From the NCBI GenBank assembly GCA_050084515.1, contig CM114271.1:18104001-18168000 (forward strand): a stretch of DNA of 64,000 nucleotides, read 5' to 3'. A program made the translations under genes and the position numbers. The notes beneath the pieces are model-generated. The model was not told the origin of the DNA. It saw nothing but the letters and a program-made list of their open reading frames with translations, and did no database searches. Of the stretch, positions 37,151 through 50,939 are shown one piece after another; position 1 is the stretch's first letter, and each line of letters starts with the position of its first letter. Source of the stretch: Blasia pusilla (lineage: Eukaryota > Marchantiophyta > Marchantiopsida > Blasiales).

Positions 37151-38568
37151 AACTAACTCAAAATTTCACACCATGTCACCTTCGAGCACACGGTTTACAT
37201 TATCGTGCGCATATACATCGCTACACAACATATATTGTTGTCACCCAACACACACACGAAACACGATCTCATGCTAACTCATGGCATCCAAACAACGAGA
37301 CAAGAAGTACCAAAATATCTCCAATGCTCCAACTCCACAATTGCACACTATTTGTTGCACAACGTGCCGAACTTCATGATCTACGACGACATCAAAAAAT
37401 ATTTGGAATTGGATATTCGAGTAAAACCTGACGGGGACTGTCGTAAAGCCCAATGTCTCTTTCTCATACACAAAATTCGGCAGGGCTTCCGCGCTGATTT
37501 CTCCCAACCAAAATGTAAAACCTGTAAAAATACAAATCAGCAAGCTACATGGTGCTCCCGAGAGCACTGGTATGGGGCAATCCGCCCACGTAATCAATCC
37601 CTATTAGAAATTGGGTAGCGCTTCCGCGCGCCATTCTTCCACACGAAAAATCGGCAAATGCAAAGAAGAATCAAAGCAAACCTTGCTCCGGTGAGCACTC
37701 CCATGAGCCGTTGAACGGTAAACACGGTCCCCAACCTGCAAAAACAGCGAGTGACCAACAAACTCCTCCATGAAGGTATCTCACTCTCTCATTCTCTCTT
37801 TGTAAAGTAACATCCAATCTCTCTCTACACCATCTCACACCATAACTCTCAAAATTATGCACTCTCTCTCATGTCAAACCAAACCCATTCTCCTAATGAG
37901 AGGTTTGGATTACACTCACAAGACAAGGGACCATAGTTGCGCCGCCTCATGCCAAGAGGTTCAACAAAGAGAGAATGAACTCTCAAGCTCTCTCTCCTTG
38001 AGGTATATCCCTCCCCTTTCCCAAGCTCTCTCAATGGTAATCTATTCTCCCAAGTCACCCCCTTGGCTCTTGACCTGATGGAAGTCAAGGGCCACTTACC
38101 AAAAATACAAAGTCGATCATATACTCAAAATAGTACTTACCTAAAATAGTAAGTTCCTCAATATGGCTCCAAATAAGCCGAAACGAAGGGGAAACCTCAA
38201 TAGGTCATCCTCGACATATTGAGCTTGTCCTCCATTACTCACGAAGGTGCTCTATTAGATCTCACCGATCTATCCTAAAAGATGTGACAACATACATCTC
38301 ACACAAGTACTCTCGAATATATTTGGTGATATTCCTCCCATCAAAGCTTCCCAACTTTTTTACAATCGCTTGGAGAGCTTTCGTTGATCTTTGCTCTCCC
38401 AAATCAACTCCTCTTTGTTGGCTTAACAATGTTGTCAAAATTTAGAGAAGATACTCAACTCCCTCGGTTTCCATTGATGGAGTACTACCAAAAGAACTCA
38501 TCTTGATAAGACTCGAACTTGCAAAACAAAATCTATTGCCTCAAAGATCTCTTAGTGGAAGCATTATT
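37151..38568. other. Leader-like DNA of element A with repeat E copy
   Basis: Follows gag A on its 5' side. 37855-38110 is the best copy of repeat E (also at 20990-21260 and 23155-23400). The 137-residue open frame at 37205-37618 has no motif I recognise. No primer-binding site or LTR edge could be fixed. Confidence 0.45.
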
Positions 38569-39837
38569 TGTCGCGTCAAAAGCTTTTCTTCGAGTAAGGT
38601 CAGACCTTCTAACTACGGTAGATGTGGTTGATGCAAGGTACACTCTATATGAAATTATCCTTTTTCAATACAAAATTATTATATAAACCTTATATTCTCT
38701 CACGACAAGAATCACAAATGGTAGTGCCAAGGCAATCACTTCTTCATAATATCGAACCCCAAAATTCAGAATTATGAATTATGAAATCCATATAAATTAT
38801 TTTCCGCTTATACACAAGAAAAATAGCATAAATTATGTTAAAACCTACTCGAGAAAGCCTATTAACATCCATGGATTGTAATATAAGAAGATACATCATA
38901 CAATCCATGTCCTTCCATACGTGACAATGTGAAGGATCAACGGAGCTGGAGATTTTGGGACCTAGTTCATGAATGCCTCCCCAAAGTTGGTAAACTAATA
39001 GAGGATAAACCAATGTCCATCTACGAAGAGATTCTTCAAGTGATACGAGTTAACAAAAGGAAAATCATGTACAATTCATGCTCCATCCATATCCATACTT
39101 GACAAATATTATATTCTCCTCAAGAATGGATTTTGGCGGAGTTGCTCTGCCAAGAGGGGTAACATTGGGAAAATAACCATCCCAAACCACATACTATTTC
39201 TAATATAACAAAACTCTCATAAGATGATAAGTCTCTCATCTCCGTACAAACCATATTTTTAAAAACTTCTCAAAGAATAATTCATGGTCAAATTACTCTC
39301 CTAAGAGGGGTAACCCATTCTCATTAGAAGAGCAAGCAAACCCCAATGCCATCCACTGAAGAGTGATACGAGAAACTCAAGAAATGAAATATAACGTGAT
39401 AAACCATTGAAGGGCCCTCCTCTTTATATACTCTAAAGGAATTTACAAGAGGGTTAATCTTATCTTATGCCTCATGACTTCCTCTCGAGGCTTAGCCAAT
39501 CATATTTTGGCATAAATAGATTACATGTTATCTTTTCTAAAATATCCTCATAAACTCACTTCATATCTTCCAAACTACCCCAACTATCCTAACCACCAAC
39601 CAAAAATATTTATGCTTTCTTTCATTAATGCACAAACCCCAATACTTTACTTTTATAATCCCATATCTCATTTATTACTTCTTTTTCTAAATTTGGGCCC
39701 GTATAAAAGAGGCACCATAAAAAGGTTTAAACATTAAAATTTTATTTTTCTAAGTTTATTTACTCGATGCTAATAAAACTCTCACTAACACTTAATGAGA
39801 GAGAGGTTTGCATAGTGGATGATTTTATTATGCGACA
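38569..39837 (+). repeat. D-family unit, copy 6
   Basis: 1269 bp, TGTCGCGTCAAAAGC to TTATGCGACA, colinear with 33130-34411. The conserved minus-strand frame survives in pieces, for example VGFNIIYAIFLVYKRKIIY at about 38825-38870. Most of its first half is out of frame. Confidence 0.8.
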
Positions 39838-40014
39838 ACGTGGTTGCTCTTTCGACGAGAATGAGTTACTCTTCTTGCAAACATTACTTCTTCATGATCA
39901 ATTCTTGAAAAGTTTGAGAATTGGAAGAACGTGGAGTCGAGTAAGTTTCTTATATTTGTCGTATTAGAAAAGTTGTATTTGTCCTTCTTCAGATAATGGA
40001 AGCTATGGGATTTG

Positions 40015-40716
40015 GATTATCTCTCTTGAAAGATTAACTCAATCCTGATCCAATCTCGAGGAGCTTTACAGATTAATGAATGTAGACCAATTCTTAGAAA
40101 CTTATAGTTCATGAGTTTGAGATTATATATTAGCTCTTGCCTATGACTTTAAGTTATGTAGCAAGAGAGAGGAGGATTGAGGATGTTTCTCCAATAAGGA
40201 TAGAGATAAAGCGCGAGTGGTACTTGATTCTCTTTTCCTAAATCCATACAACAAAAATATCCTCTTCGTAGATAAGCAATATTTTTTTCGCTATGTATAT
40301 TATCACTTTGGAGAGATATTAATGAACCAATTCATACAATTTCCAACTCTGATGATACTTATGATTGTCACTTATGGAAGGACTTAGGATTTCACATCGT
40401 ATGTCCTCATTTTCAAACTTATGAATAGAAGCACATCTTCTCGAGTATATTTTAATTACTGAATATAAAAATTTCCGAGTGTATAATTTTAACGAGGTTT
40501 ATAAAGACTTCATAGTTAAGAAATTTTAAATTATGTAAAATAGAAAAAAAATTCCTTGACAAAACTATTTGTAATTCTTTTTGTTAGAGAATGGGGACTG
40601 CATGTTATGATTCTATACTAAATAGGGAAGAAAAATTGTAGATAAATTAATCTGTATGAACAACTGCTTCAACTAGAAGGTCCGTCCTTACTCGAAGAAA
40701 GACTTTCGATATAACA
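40015..40716 (-). repeat. D-family fragment, inverted copy 7
   Basis: Reverse-oriented and diverged. The right end (minus strand TGTTATATCGAAAGTC, then TTCTTCGAGTAAGGACGG) is the family start, and the body lines up with the family only through short landmarks. The other end is missing. Confidence 0.6.
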
Positions 40717-43700
40717 ATATATTTCTCTAAAATACAATGATATGCAATGTTGGAGGAATTAAATAACAATTAAAAAATAATAAACAAAAGTATTTTCAAA
40801 ATTTTACATATTGAATTGTGCATTATCATCTCTGCCATAGCTATGTGGTTTGGATATGGATAAAATAAAATATTATTTAATATGAAGTATGTCATGGATT
40901 GTACGAGAGTCTACGCTTCCTTGCCAACTTAATCCAAGCTATAAATCAATGATTTCCACCAAATATATAGAAGTATTAATAAGATCAACCATCGATTCTC
41001 TATGTGCTTAACATATTTTCTTTTCAAATTTCTATCCCATTTTTCGCAATCAGCCTTCGTAAAATTTTGGACACTATTAGTGTTGTATATTTGAACATAC
41101 AATGATGAATAATTCTCTTCATATAAAGTTGTAACTACACATTATTTCAATTTGTGCAAGTATTTAACTTTTTGTATCTCCCTAACATAATGCATATTTT
41201 GAAGCCAATGTAACTACACTCATGGTACTTTAAGATCACTAATCATTGTCACTTGCTCCATGAGATATACTCATACACATCAAATTAGTCAACTCATATA
41301 ATTAAAGATTTTTGAACAAATCTTTCACAATAGTCCTACATCTTAATTTAAATAGTATTTTATCCTCTCGAATATTGGATACGTGTTATCTTTCCTTGTA
41401 AAATTGAGGTCATCTTCATTCAATAACTAATATGCATATGTTTCCAATATTTATGAGCATCACCTATAAGTATTCATTCCTTCCAAAATCACCAAACAAG
41501 TGCAAGTACATATGACGGAGATTTTATCCTTGCAACTCAAGAGAGTATTCAAGTAATAAAACTTCATGATGTTATTGCAAAAAAATATCAATTTGTTATT
41601 CGACAAGTGTTTTATGATTGCTTGTTATATTGTTCAATTGAAGAGTATGTGATCGTCTGTACATGCCCATAGAAATGAACTTTGCAAAGTAATTCGTTTA
41701 AGCTAGCATGTTGATAGTAGGCATAATAAATACCAACGAGCTTAGACTTGCAATTGCCATTGCATAATTTTGAACGGAAAATTGAAGATATTTTATTTAC
41801 CGTATTGTCGATCATACTATCTATATTTTCTAGTGGCTATCTATAACTATTTTGTTGTTCTTATTCAATATTAGTGGTGGATGACATAAAATTTTTTTCA
41901 TCCAAACATATAATTTTTTCTTTGCATTTGTTAAATATCTTATTGATTGTTATTTGACCAAAGAAATATCGAAGACTACTAATATCTAATATGTTTGGTA
42001 TTTTGAACTTGTTGATGTTTGTATCTTTCAATTCTTTTAGTTTATGGTGGCCAATCTCTTACTTAGACTAGATTTCCACATCTAGTATGATGTCATCTAT
42101 ATTTTGATGAATCATGTTTTGCTTAGGTAGTTCCAATACAAGTTTATTCATATTCTTATGTTTATTACCATATGCGTTCATAATAATTTATGCACCATTC
42201 GGTTGAGATCTATTCATAACTTTGGGACTTTCTATTCAATATCATTTTGTAATGAATTCTAATTGCTATAGTTTATTGAAAGTGACTTATCTTGTATTCA
42301 CCTTGTAGGATAATTTTAGACAATGAATTGCAATAAGTTCATTGTATTGTTGCTCTCCGATGTTGCATCATTTGGAGATTTCATCATCATTAACTAAACA
42401 ATATACCCACACATATCGATGTTTTCCAAAGCAAGAAAGCCCACTTTCAAGTACCATGGATCCAATTTTCAACGATGCTATCGTTATAATTTCACTATTC
42501 AAGAGAGCAATGAAGAACATTGAGGCGATTCGTGATACGTTTGATGAGTCATGAAGTAAAGTTGACACCTTTAACACTCTATTATAATATGTTGCCAATG
42601 ATGTGAAGTATCACCACAGTAGTGTAGGACAACTTAAGTAAAGGAATCAGATCGATACGTTCAACAATTCGTTTTTTTGGCAAGTATTTATTAAATGATG
42701 AAGATTTGCTTGAATGCGATAATTACTTGTAACTTATTTTAGATTTTTTGGTATAGATATCATGTATGTGGGGGAGTCTTAACTTCTAGTTGCACATTTT
42801 TAATTCCTCCTCTTTAGCAATTGATATCCAATTTGACTTACCTTACTATAAAGTTCAATACTAGATACTAAAATATTTTGTTTACATTTGGTTGATGCAA
42901 TATATTTTCTATGATATAATTTGTCATAATTATAGTTGATAAAATTTATTTATTTCATGAAAGATTATGGTATACATGCAATTTTCAATTATCAACCATT
43001 GAAGTTTCTTATTAAGGCATTTATAGCCCTTTGAGGAAATTTTCCCAATTGCCCATCTAATTGACTGGATTCGTGTATCTAAGTCAATCTCTTGTGAATG
43101 ATATTTTGTATTGAGTTCTAATTATATATTATAAAAGTTTAATCAAACATCCTTCTTATATTGAGATTTACTATTCAATATCATTTTGGCCCATGGAATT
43201 TCATATTCGAAGACTTCTCATTTTTAACAACTATTATTCATGATTATTTTACATATTAGCAACCATAACATTCATACAAAATAATTTGTTTATATAGTAG
43301 CAACCATAAAATTTGTATAAAGTTAGACTCCACATTAATATATACATTATTATGTGTCTTCAATACCACCATGTTACTTTGTATTATTCATAGTTGTTTG
43401 TCAAATAAGAAATGTTGTAAGCATCTTACGTTCTTTGCCTTAGGCTTCTATATTGCATATAAGTGTTGATTCATAATATAGATTAAATATATAACTATTG
43501 TTCACATTGTATTACGTATTAGCAATACTATACTCTTAGTATACAAATGGACTTTCTACTACTGAATTTTTTGGTTGGTAGCCTAATCTTATGTATTTAA
43601 TATAGAAAATAATTAATAATAGGATTTGGTGGTTCATTTTACAAGCACTCCACACAATATGTACTTATGGCGTAATGTATTTTGTGGCATATCACAAAAA

Positions 43701-46043
43701 TATAGGATATAAGTTGAGGTCATAAAAAACTCTGAATAATATATATTGAGGGCCAATGCTTGGAGCATACAATAGTGTAAACATATTTGGGCATCTTGGT
43801 TGGTATCTTAGATAATTATAATTATTTTCCATATATTAACGTCCTCGTTTCCAAGTTTATACAAAGTAGGATGCCCTCTATTGAAGTATCTTAGGTATTT
43901 ATAGTCTATGTATTGACATCCCCATTCCTAGGTTTACACAAAGTGAGAGGAAATGTATTTACATTTTATATTCTCATCAAACAAAGCCTTTGAATATGAA
44001 ACATTTTAACTGTGATTATGATTATGATTACATCTAATCCACGAAATTCATGGAACCTATAAACTCGTTTAAAACTTAAATTGATCTATCAACATTGAGT
44101 AAATAGAGAGATCAATATCTCCACTCAAGTGCAATATTCACATTTTTGCAATCACACCCCTAAGGATCACTGTACTTGTTTTCAATGAAAGTTATATTCT
44201 ATTCTCTAAACATGTTAAGTTACGCTATCTACAATCAATCATTACCACAAAGGGTAATGGGCATTTTCAACATCTAAAGAAACCACCATTAAGTATCGTA
44301 GTGCTTATATACATGAAATAATCGATACAATATGTAAAGAAAATAAAATGTATGCAAATGAGCAATCGTTGCACTTTTAGTATGTAGATATATCTTCAAC
44401 TTAATTGGGCGATAAAGATCTAAACCAAAATTGAGTATGATCATCTAAATCGAGACTTGGAGCCTTAGAAGTCGAAGCTAAAAGATCTTGCAAGGAAAGT
44501 CGTAGTGAAGTCCGACAGAAACCTGATGTAATACTTATGAAGGCTACACTCCCATAAATAAAAAAAAATACTTCTTAAGTTAATAAGGAAAGAAGAAAGA
44601 ATATGGAGGGTAATAATAGGGAACCGTTGTCCAAAAAGTAACGATGTCGTTGATATCTTGTTGAGAACTAGAGAATCTTGGTAAAAATATAGTTAAGAGC
44701 AAATCTTAAAGATAGAGGATGTATTACCTTTAGTTAAATTAGGAAGGTATGAAGATTGACCAAGGATGAATAGAAAAGTCCTACCATTCAAAGCTAGCAA
44801 AATGGCAAAAGCTCCTCAGAAATGATTTGGAAGGATAAGTTAAGAGAGAGTGAAAAACATTTTGGAGAAACAAAATAGGAAGCATTCCGAGAGATCAAGG
44901 ATGCACTTGGAAAGCCAAGAAGTAGACGCTTCCAGAACGCTAGGTTGGAGAGCCCAATCAGAATCAAAGAGCACATATATAACTCTAAAGTGAAAGGGGA
45001 TATACAAATTTTGCTGCAAAAAATTGGAAAATATTTTTGGGAGCTTTATGGAAGATCTATTTATAAGCTTGAGAAGATTGGAAAAAAATTAGAAAACAAG
45101 GAAGATGTGCGTTCTTTCATAAGTTTAATCTCATCAAGATTGTTTCCACATCTTTCAGAAAGTGAGATTAAGTACGTAATGTTGTTGCCGTAAATTTTGA
45201 GTGTTGATTGAAAGTGTTTGAATTTGGAGAGATCAAGGAGGAGTTTGAAGGGAGAAATTAATATCATTTGGGAGACTTGAGAAGATAAGCTCATTATCTT
45301 AATCAATTTTCATAGTGATTATTGTTGAGAGATGAAGAAGAGAGAGAAAGAAATCCTTTTAACTTCACGACTACCTTACAGGTTTTATAGTTGGATTCTA
45401 AGTTCTAGGCATTAAGCTTTGGTGATGAGTTGAGTGGTCTTCTTATTAAAAGAATTATGCCTTGAATTTTTTTATCTCAGAGTTTGGATGTATAGTTGAA
45501 AGTGATTTGATTGGTCAATAAGGGATGGAGAATTCTTTGGTTATAAAAGTTTCAATTTTGTTGATAGTGGTGGCTCTTGTTACGGCCCTATTACTAGACC
45601 ACATTAATTGGTTCTCTCTCTCCACCTACCGCGTGTTTTGGTGGGATTGGATGCTAAGTCGATTTCGAGTGCAGACGTTATAGAATGCAAGTTATTTTGT
45701 AGTAACTTCTCAACCGCCGTATGTGAATGGGGACGTGAGTCAAAATAAAGACATTTGGACTCACTCCGCTCTCCACTTTATGTTAATATTCTTCAGCTCT
45801 TAATGGTGTGTTATCTTTCTTTTGCTCTCCACATCGTGTTACTTATTTTCATGTTGCGTTTCCTCAATTAATTTCATTTTCTTCTACTCTCCACACCGTG
45901 TTAGTATCTTACCCGATTCACATCGCAATAATATTCCTCTGTTTGGAGGGATATTGAAAGAATATGCTTCTTATGTTCCGGCTTTGGACAAGCCAGATCG
46001 AAACGGAGCATGGGTGAGGCCGGAACATAGCCTCCAAATGGAG
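40717..46043. other. AT-rich DNA without recognisable gene
   Basis: About 5.3 kb of low-GC sequence. The open frames present (for example 42342-42554 and 44945-45193) are short and show no family motif. There is no LTR pair, and no terminal inverted repeat that I can support before 46044. It may be old, decayed transposon DNA. Confidence 0.5.
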
Positions 46044-46441
46044 GGCTCCGTTTATGTGGCTTCTCCTCCATTTACTATTAAGAAAAGGATGCGGGTATTA
46101 TTTAGGATGAACGGGCACTCTGAATTCTCTCTCTCCCATTTTGTGACATCAAAATTTCCAGAGAGCTCTTTTGCCTTTTTTTTTTAAGGTAAGCTACAAA
46201 ATATTGTTATGAGAGTGTACTAGATTATGATAGTCATATCTTTTCCGTTGCAGATCATTACGCCCTGTTCTTAGAGTCAAAATGAACGCAATGAGAAGAT
46301 CTTCAAACCTTTTTTTTTTTTTTTTGGATATCTGTATGAAATATACATTAAATCTTATATATTTTTGCGTAAAGTCAGTTATACCATTCAATGATGATTT
46401 AGATTATATTAAAGTGTTTTTGTGTGCTCTAGGTACAAGAA

Positions 46442-47016
46442 ATGTCTGCCCTACATGGAGAGGACTATCGACGTTTCAGAAAACACGGTGGTATTCGACT
46501 CATAAAGAACTATGACCTCAACCAAGATCAAGAAACAGTTTCGGTATGCTTTCTGATATGATTGCAATCCTTCATGTTGCATCATATGCATTTTATGAGG
46601 GTTTTGTTTGTGATGATGCTTATCACTATGAATCGTGTTGTCTTGATTTCACGTCCTTCTTCTCTTAGAAAACCAGAAGTAGAATGGAGTAAAGAGAAGG
46701 AGAGAATATTTCTTGATTTGTATGAAGAATGTTTCCACCATTGTAATCAAAGCAATGTGAGCCAAGATCAATGGCGATTGCTTGCAATTCATATGAATGA
46801 AAAATACCAAGTGACCATACCATATGAGTCACAAATGTTAAGAAAAAAATTAGATGGGTTAGTAAAAAAGTATAAGAGTGAAAAAATGAAACAAGGTCAA
46901 ACCGGTACCGCACCAAGTGAGTTGGAATATTATGCTTAAATACATAGGTTTAGAGGTCCATTTCCAAAAGAATCATGAATACCTGGTGCATGTGATGGTG
47001 ATACTAACATCCAAGA
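46442..47016 (+). pseudogene. Harbinger ORF1, Myb/SANT-like, 5' part
   Basis: An ATG at 46442 opens a 34-codon frame (MSALHGEDYRRF) ending at a GT donor-like site at 46544. The main frame then reads KPEVEWSKEKERIFLDLYEE, VSQDQWRLLAIHMNEKY and MLRKKLDGLVKKYKS, a Myb/SANT-like (trihelix-type) DNA-binding domain as in Harbinger ORF1 proteins. TAA at 46937 and TGA near 46975 are in frame, so it is decayed. The gypsy insertion follows at 47017. Confidence 0.75.
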
Positions 47017-47379
47017 TGTCATGACCATACGGATTATGTCGTAGAGTATAGTGCTGGTAGAGGCCATTCCTTATGTAGGACCGTAGTGGCTTGGTAGAGA
47101 TGCGGTTCCATACATAGGGTTGGGGTTACTCACTTGGGGTGACTTTCCCAGTAGGGCCCGCTCTTAGGTTGGAGGATATAAGGTGGCTTGCCCTCAAAGA
47201 ACAGTCAGTTCTTTGAGTTGAGCCTGTTGCGTTGGGAGTTAGCCTTGGTAGTGAGTAGAGATCTTGGCTATGGTGTTTCCCGCAAGCTTCGACCTAGATT
47301 CTCCCATCGTGGAATGGGTTTGGCTCGATTGTATGTGATTGTAAACGTGTTTAATGCGATGAGGTCTTTCACGGATTTC
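47017..47379 (+). repeat. 5' LTR of the methyltransferase-carrying element, 3' end missing
   Basis: Matches 56385-56746 with about a dozen differences, mostly small indels. It lacks the last 100 bp or so that both the right LTR and the solo LTR at 31966 have. A TATA box lies at 47176-47182 (GATATAAGG), followed by a perfect hairpin, CTCAAAGAAC with its complement, at 47193-47217, near the expected transcription start. Confidence 0.88.
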
Positions 47380-49034
47380 ACTCAAAGAACTCGGAGTAGA
47401 TCGATGGTAGCCGATTGTAGATCAAGAGATTTGGTTAGGGTTGATTGTGTACTCAACCGTGGATATTCGCGGCTTGTTGCCTATGTTGGAGGTGTGAATC
47501 AGGTGCGTGGTTGGTTGGGAAAGAAGCGCCTTGCTGAGAGCTTTCCAACGCGTTATAGATCGCGGATTTCGTCAAGGGAGTTGGAAGTTATCAAGCATTG
47601 AAGATTAGTTCGTGTTCGACAATTTTTACGATGTGGAGAGCTTGGAGTGCGGAAGCTCTGTTGAAGTTCATCCAGATCGGGTGAGAGGTTCCTATTGCTA
47701 CTTGTATTGTGATCTCATGTGAAGCTATCTCGCCGAGTGCGTGGAGCGTTATGGATTTCTGCGTGCATGAAACTTGGCGGAAGCGCTGCCGGATTTGCGG
47801 TTCTAGAGGTGTATGGACAGCAAGTTTGTATGATTTTTAGCTCGGAGTACGGAGCTCGGTTGTAGTTGATTTTTTGTGGGGAGATAGCTATGGTGGTCAA
47901 TTGAATTCTGATTGAAACAGATTTGATTTCGGTCACGTATTTGTGAAGAAATTTTTGATCGAAATTTCGCGGACTAGCTCAAGGTCTAGCTATGGTGGAC
48001 AGCGGATCGGAGGGGCTGGTTGGTTGGTGACTCGTTCATTGTTGGAGACACCTATCCCGTTAGGGGCGCCCTGGTTGGACCTCTCTCCATAGCGAAGCAT
48101 GGCGAAGCATGGCAAACGGGGCATGTCTCGAGCATTTTGAGGCTTCGAGGCAACTCGTGGTAGCTCGGGGCGAGTGGGCGTGAGAGGCGGAGTAAGGAGC
48201 AAGGAGCAAGGAGCAAGCAAGCAAGCTTGCTTGCTTGGGCGTGAGGCAATTTTTGCAGGATTTGGGATTTGAGTTTTGCATAACTGGTCACCTATCTTTG
48301 GGCTATTCTACCTGGAGGACGCTTAACTGCTGAGTTCTTAACTATGCTAGTGTACATACTGTTGTAGCTCATTTGGTGCTGTTCGGAGAGGTGTTAGGCA
48401 CTTTATGCATCTCAGGTTTTTGGTTGATGTACCTCTAGCGCATAGTACGGTGTAGCCTCTCCATGCAGGTGATATTTTCAGGTGTCTTTGCGAGTTCGAC
48501 CGGCACGTCATCGACCGTGGCGGAGTAGCTATTGCGTTAGAATTGTGTGGTGGGTTTTGTGGATTCGAGAGGGCACCACGTTTGGTGGATTGTGTTACCT
48601 TGATTTCCATTTGCGATTGGAGGGTTGTCGTTGGATTTCTGTGTTTGGATCCCCTCCATTGTGCTTTTGCTTGCGCCCATTGTTAGGGTTGACGCTGATT
48701 TCCATAGTAGTGTTACTCTGTGTGCTACTTGATAGTGAGGTGGAGTGATGACCGATGAGACCGTGGGAGTCTTCTTGTGGTGATGAGAGGTTAGGTTGCC
48801 TACACCCATAGCTAGTAGAGCTACAATAGTAGAGCGACATCGGCGTCACTTGGGTAATTTGGTGGTGGTGCGGCATCGGCGTTGGTCATCACGGAGTCGG
48901 GTGGTCGGTTTGGGACCGTGGTGCGGGACAAGTGTTGGTTTCACACGGAGTGGATTTAGGTATCGCTACCTTTTCCACTTTCGACGATTGATGAAGAGGA
49001 GGGCGAGGGTGTTCCAAACACCGAGTCTTCTACG
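47380..49034 (+). other. Leader of the methyltransferase-carrying element
   Basis: About 1.65 kb, G-rich on plus, without a convincing gene. It contains GGAGCAA tandem units and a perfect 24-bp palindrome at 48214-48237. No clear primer-binding site follows the truncated LTR. Confidence 0.5.
48214..48237. repeat. Perfect 24-bp palindrome
   Basis: CAAGCAAGCAAG is followed directly by its reverse complement CTTGCTTGCTTG, with no loop. It is preceded by three tandem copies of an AAGGAGC unit. Confidence 0.9.
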
Positions 49035-50290
49035 TTGTTATCGAGTGTTGCGGCTCCATTGATTTGGGACATGGACGGTGGATATGGGGCCATGAAGGGC
49101 CCACGACAATACTCGGGTGTAGTGGGTACCATTGAGTTGGAGGACTTCATGCAGGAGTTTGATACGTGGTGTGATATGCAGATGTTTGAACGGCACGTTG
49201 TTTACACCCTTCTTGGCTTGGAAGGGGTTGTTTCAAAGACTTGGAAGGACCACCCATGGATGATTACCATGAGTTTAGGAAGGACCATGTTGTTGAGATT
49301 GAGGCATGGAGACAATATTGGTCTCAGGCTATGTGTCTATCACCCATGGTGGTATTGGTAGTAGTGCTCCTACTATGCCCGGCCGGCCCGACGTTGAGTG
49401 AGTGGTACGAGCACTGAGCCGGAGTGGGGGTACCGTGGAGGTACTAGTGGGGGTACTAGTGGAGGTACTAGTGCCCCACCATCATTTAGCCAGTTTTGCA
49501 GAGTTCTTCAAGAGGTTGAAGAAGAACTATCAAGGAGTGAAGACGGAGAAGTTGAGGAATCTTCAGGACTTTGAGCGAAAAGACTGGTGAGAGTCTTCGT
49601 GAGGCATACACGCGTATCGACGCTTGATTTCAGATTACCAGGGTGTGGACCGAGGATTAGGCAGCCGATCGATTTTGGTATGGGATCTTGGAGAGATTTG
49701 CGCCGTAGGGTGCGTGATGCTACTCTTATGAGTGATGATTCACCCACATTGACCCATGTGTTTGCTCTATCTCGAGAAGATTGAGCTTAACATGGTGAAG
49801 GAGAGAGTGGTGACATCCGCATTCAAGAGGGGATACAACTACTACTTCTCATGTTCACCGCCCACCTCACAGTCTCGTAGTAGTGGTGGTGGTAGTAGTA
49901 GTGGGAGTCGTGGGGGTACACGCGACCTCGTCAAGTCCTAGAGGGACATTTGTGTAGAGACCATTGCCTTCATTTGCTGCCCGCAGCAAGGACAATCATG
50001 TTGGACATGTGGAGGTGATCATGTTAGGAATTTTTGTCCCCAAGAGGATGGGGGCGGACTTTGGAGGATGGGCCTCGGTCGGCCCCAACTCGGTGTGATC
50101 ATTGTGGAGACTAGGTCATCCTCGAGAGCATTGCTTTGATCTTCATCCGAGTTGAGATCAGGCCGTGGCCGTGGTGGAGTAGCTCGAGAGGCCGAGGTGG
50201 TAGAGGTGGTAGAGGTGGACCAATGGTTAGAGAGCCTCACGGTGGCTACCCCTACCACTACGACAGAGTCGCACTATGGTCGCCAAAGAT
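49035..50290 (+). pseudogene. Gag of the methyltransferase-carrying element
   Basis: Frames interrupted by shifts: APLIWDMDGGYGAMKGP, IELEDFMQEFDTWCDMQMF, then RKTGESLREAYTRIDALISD (typical gag), a short Gly-Gly-Thr-Ser repeat (49435-49480), and two zinc knuckles, CWTCGGDHVRNFC near 50000 and CDHC followed, out of frame, by GHPREHC near 50130. An Arg-Gly-rich stretch (GRGRGG) comes next, consistent with RNA binding. Confidence 0.8.
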
Positions 50291-50939
50291 TGAGCAGTTG
50301 GAGCAGAGTTGGCTACTATGGTCGGTATCCAACATAGATCAGGAGTTCGGGAGCAGGGCTTCCACCTCTTATGGAGGGGATGATCTCTCTTATATGGCGA
50401 GTGCAAAGGGGTTGAGGCATCACCGAGCAGATCGAGAGAGGAGCCACTCGAGCGTCGAGCCACGTGGTGCTATGTGGAGTTGGACCCATAGAGGGGTGAG
50501 GTGGGGAGGCGAGCTAGGCTTCCCAGTCATTCTTGTTGTCCGAGGTGCTTAGGACTCCATCCATGGTTCCTACGCATCCTATTGAGCCAGCAGTGGGGAT
50601 CGGGCATCTACATCGCGTGTAGTAGACACGGATGCAGACTTCAAAGGCGATTGCGGATGGCAACCGGTGTTGGGATCCCCATTGTTTTCGGCCACTGAGG
50701 CGATGGCTTTAGGAGTTGACTTAGCTCTGTATTTCAGCTAGCGACCACATTGTGTGAACGTGGGGGTATTCTTGCTACACGTGTTGAGGTGGATGAGGAT
50801 GTTGCGGTGGAGCGACCCTCTATGTCGAGTAGCATTGAGTACCGGTGCTACTTGGCATGCAAAGCAGAGGCGAAGATGGATGCATTACGGCCGGCCAACC
50901 ATTGATCGTGAGAGGCTTACACTGGTGTATGTATGTTGG

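Noticed and set aside
37205-37618. 137-residue frame with several Cys residues
   Set aside because: The Cys spacing does not fit a known zinc motif, and nothing supports expression.
46310-46326. Run of T residues near the Harbinger ORF1
   Set aside because: A simple homopolymer; no sign of a retroposed poly(A) tail with target duplication.
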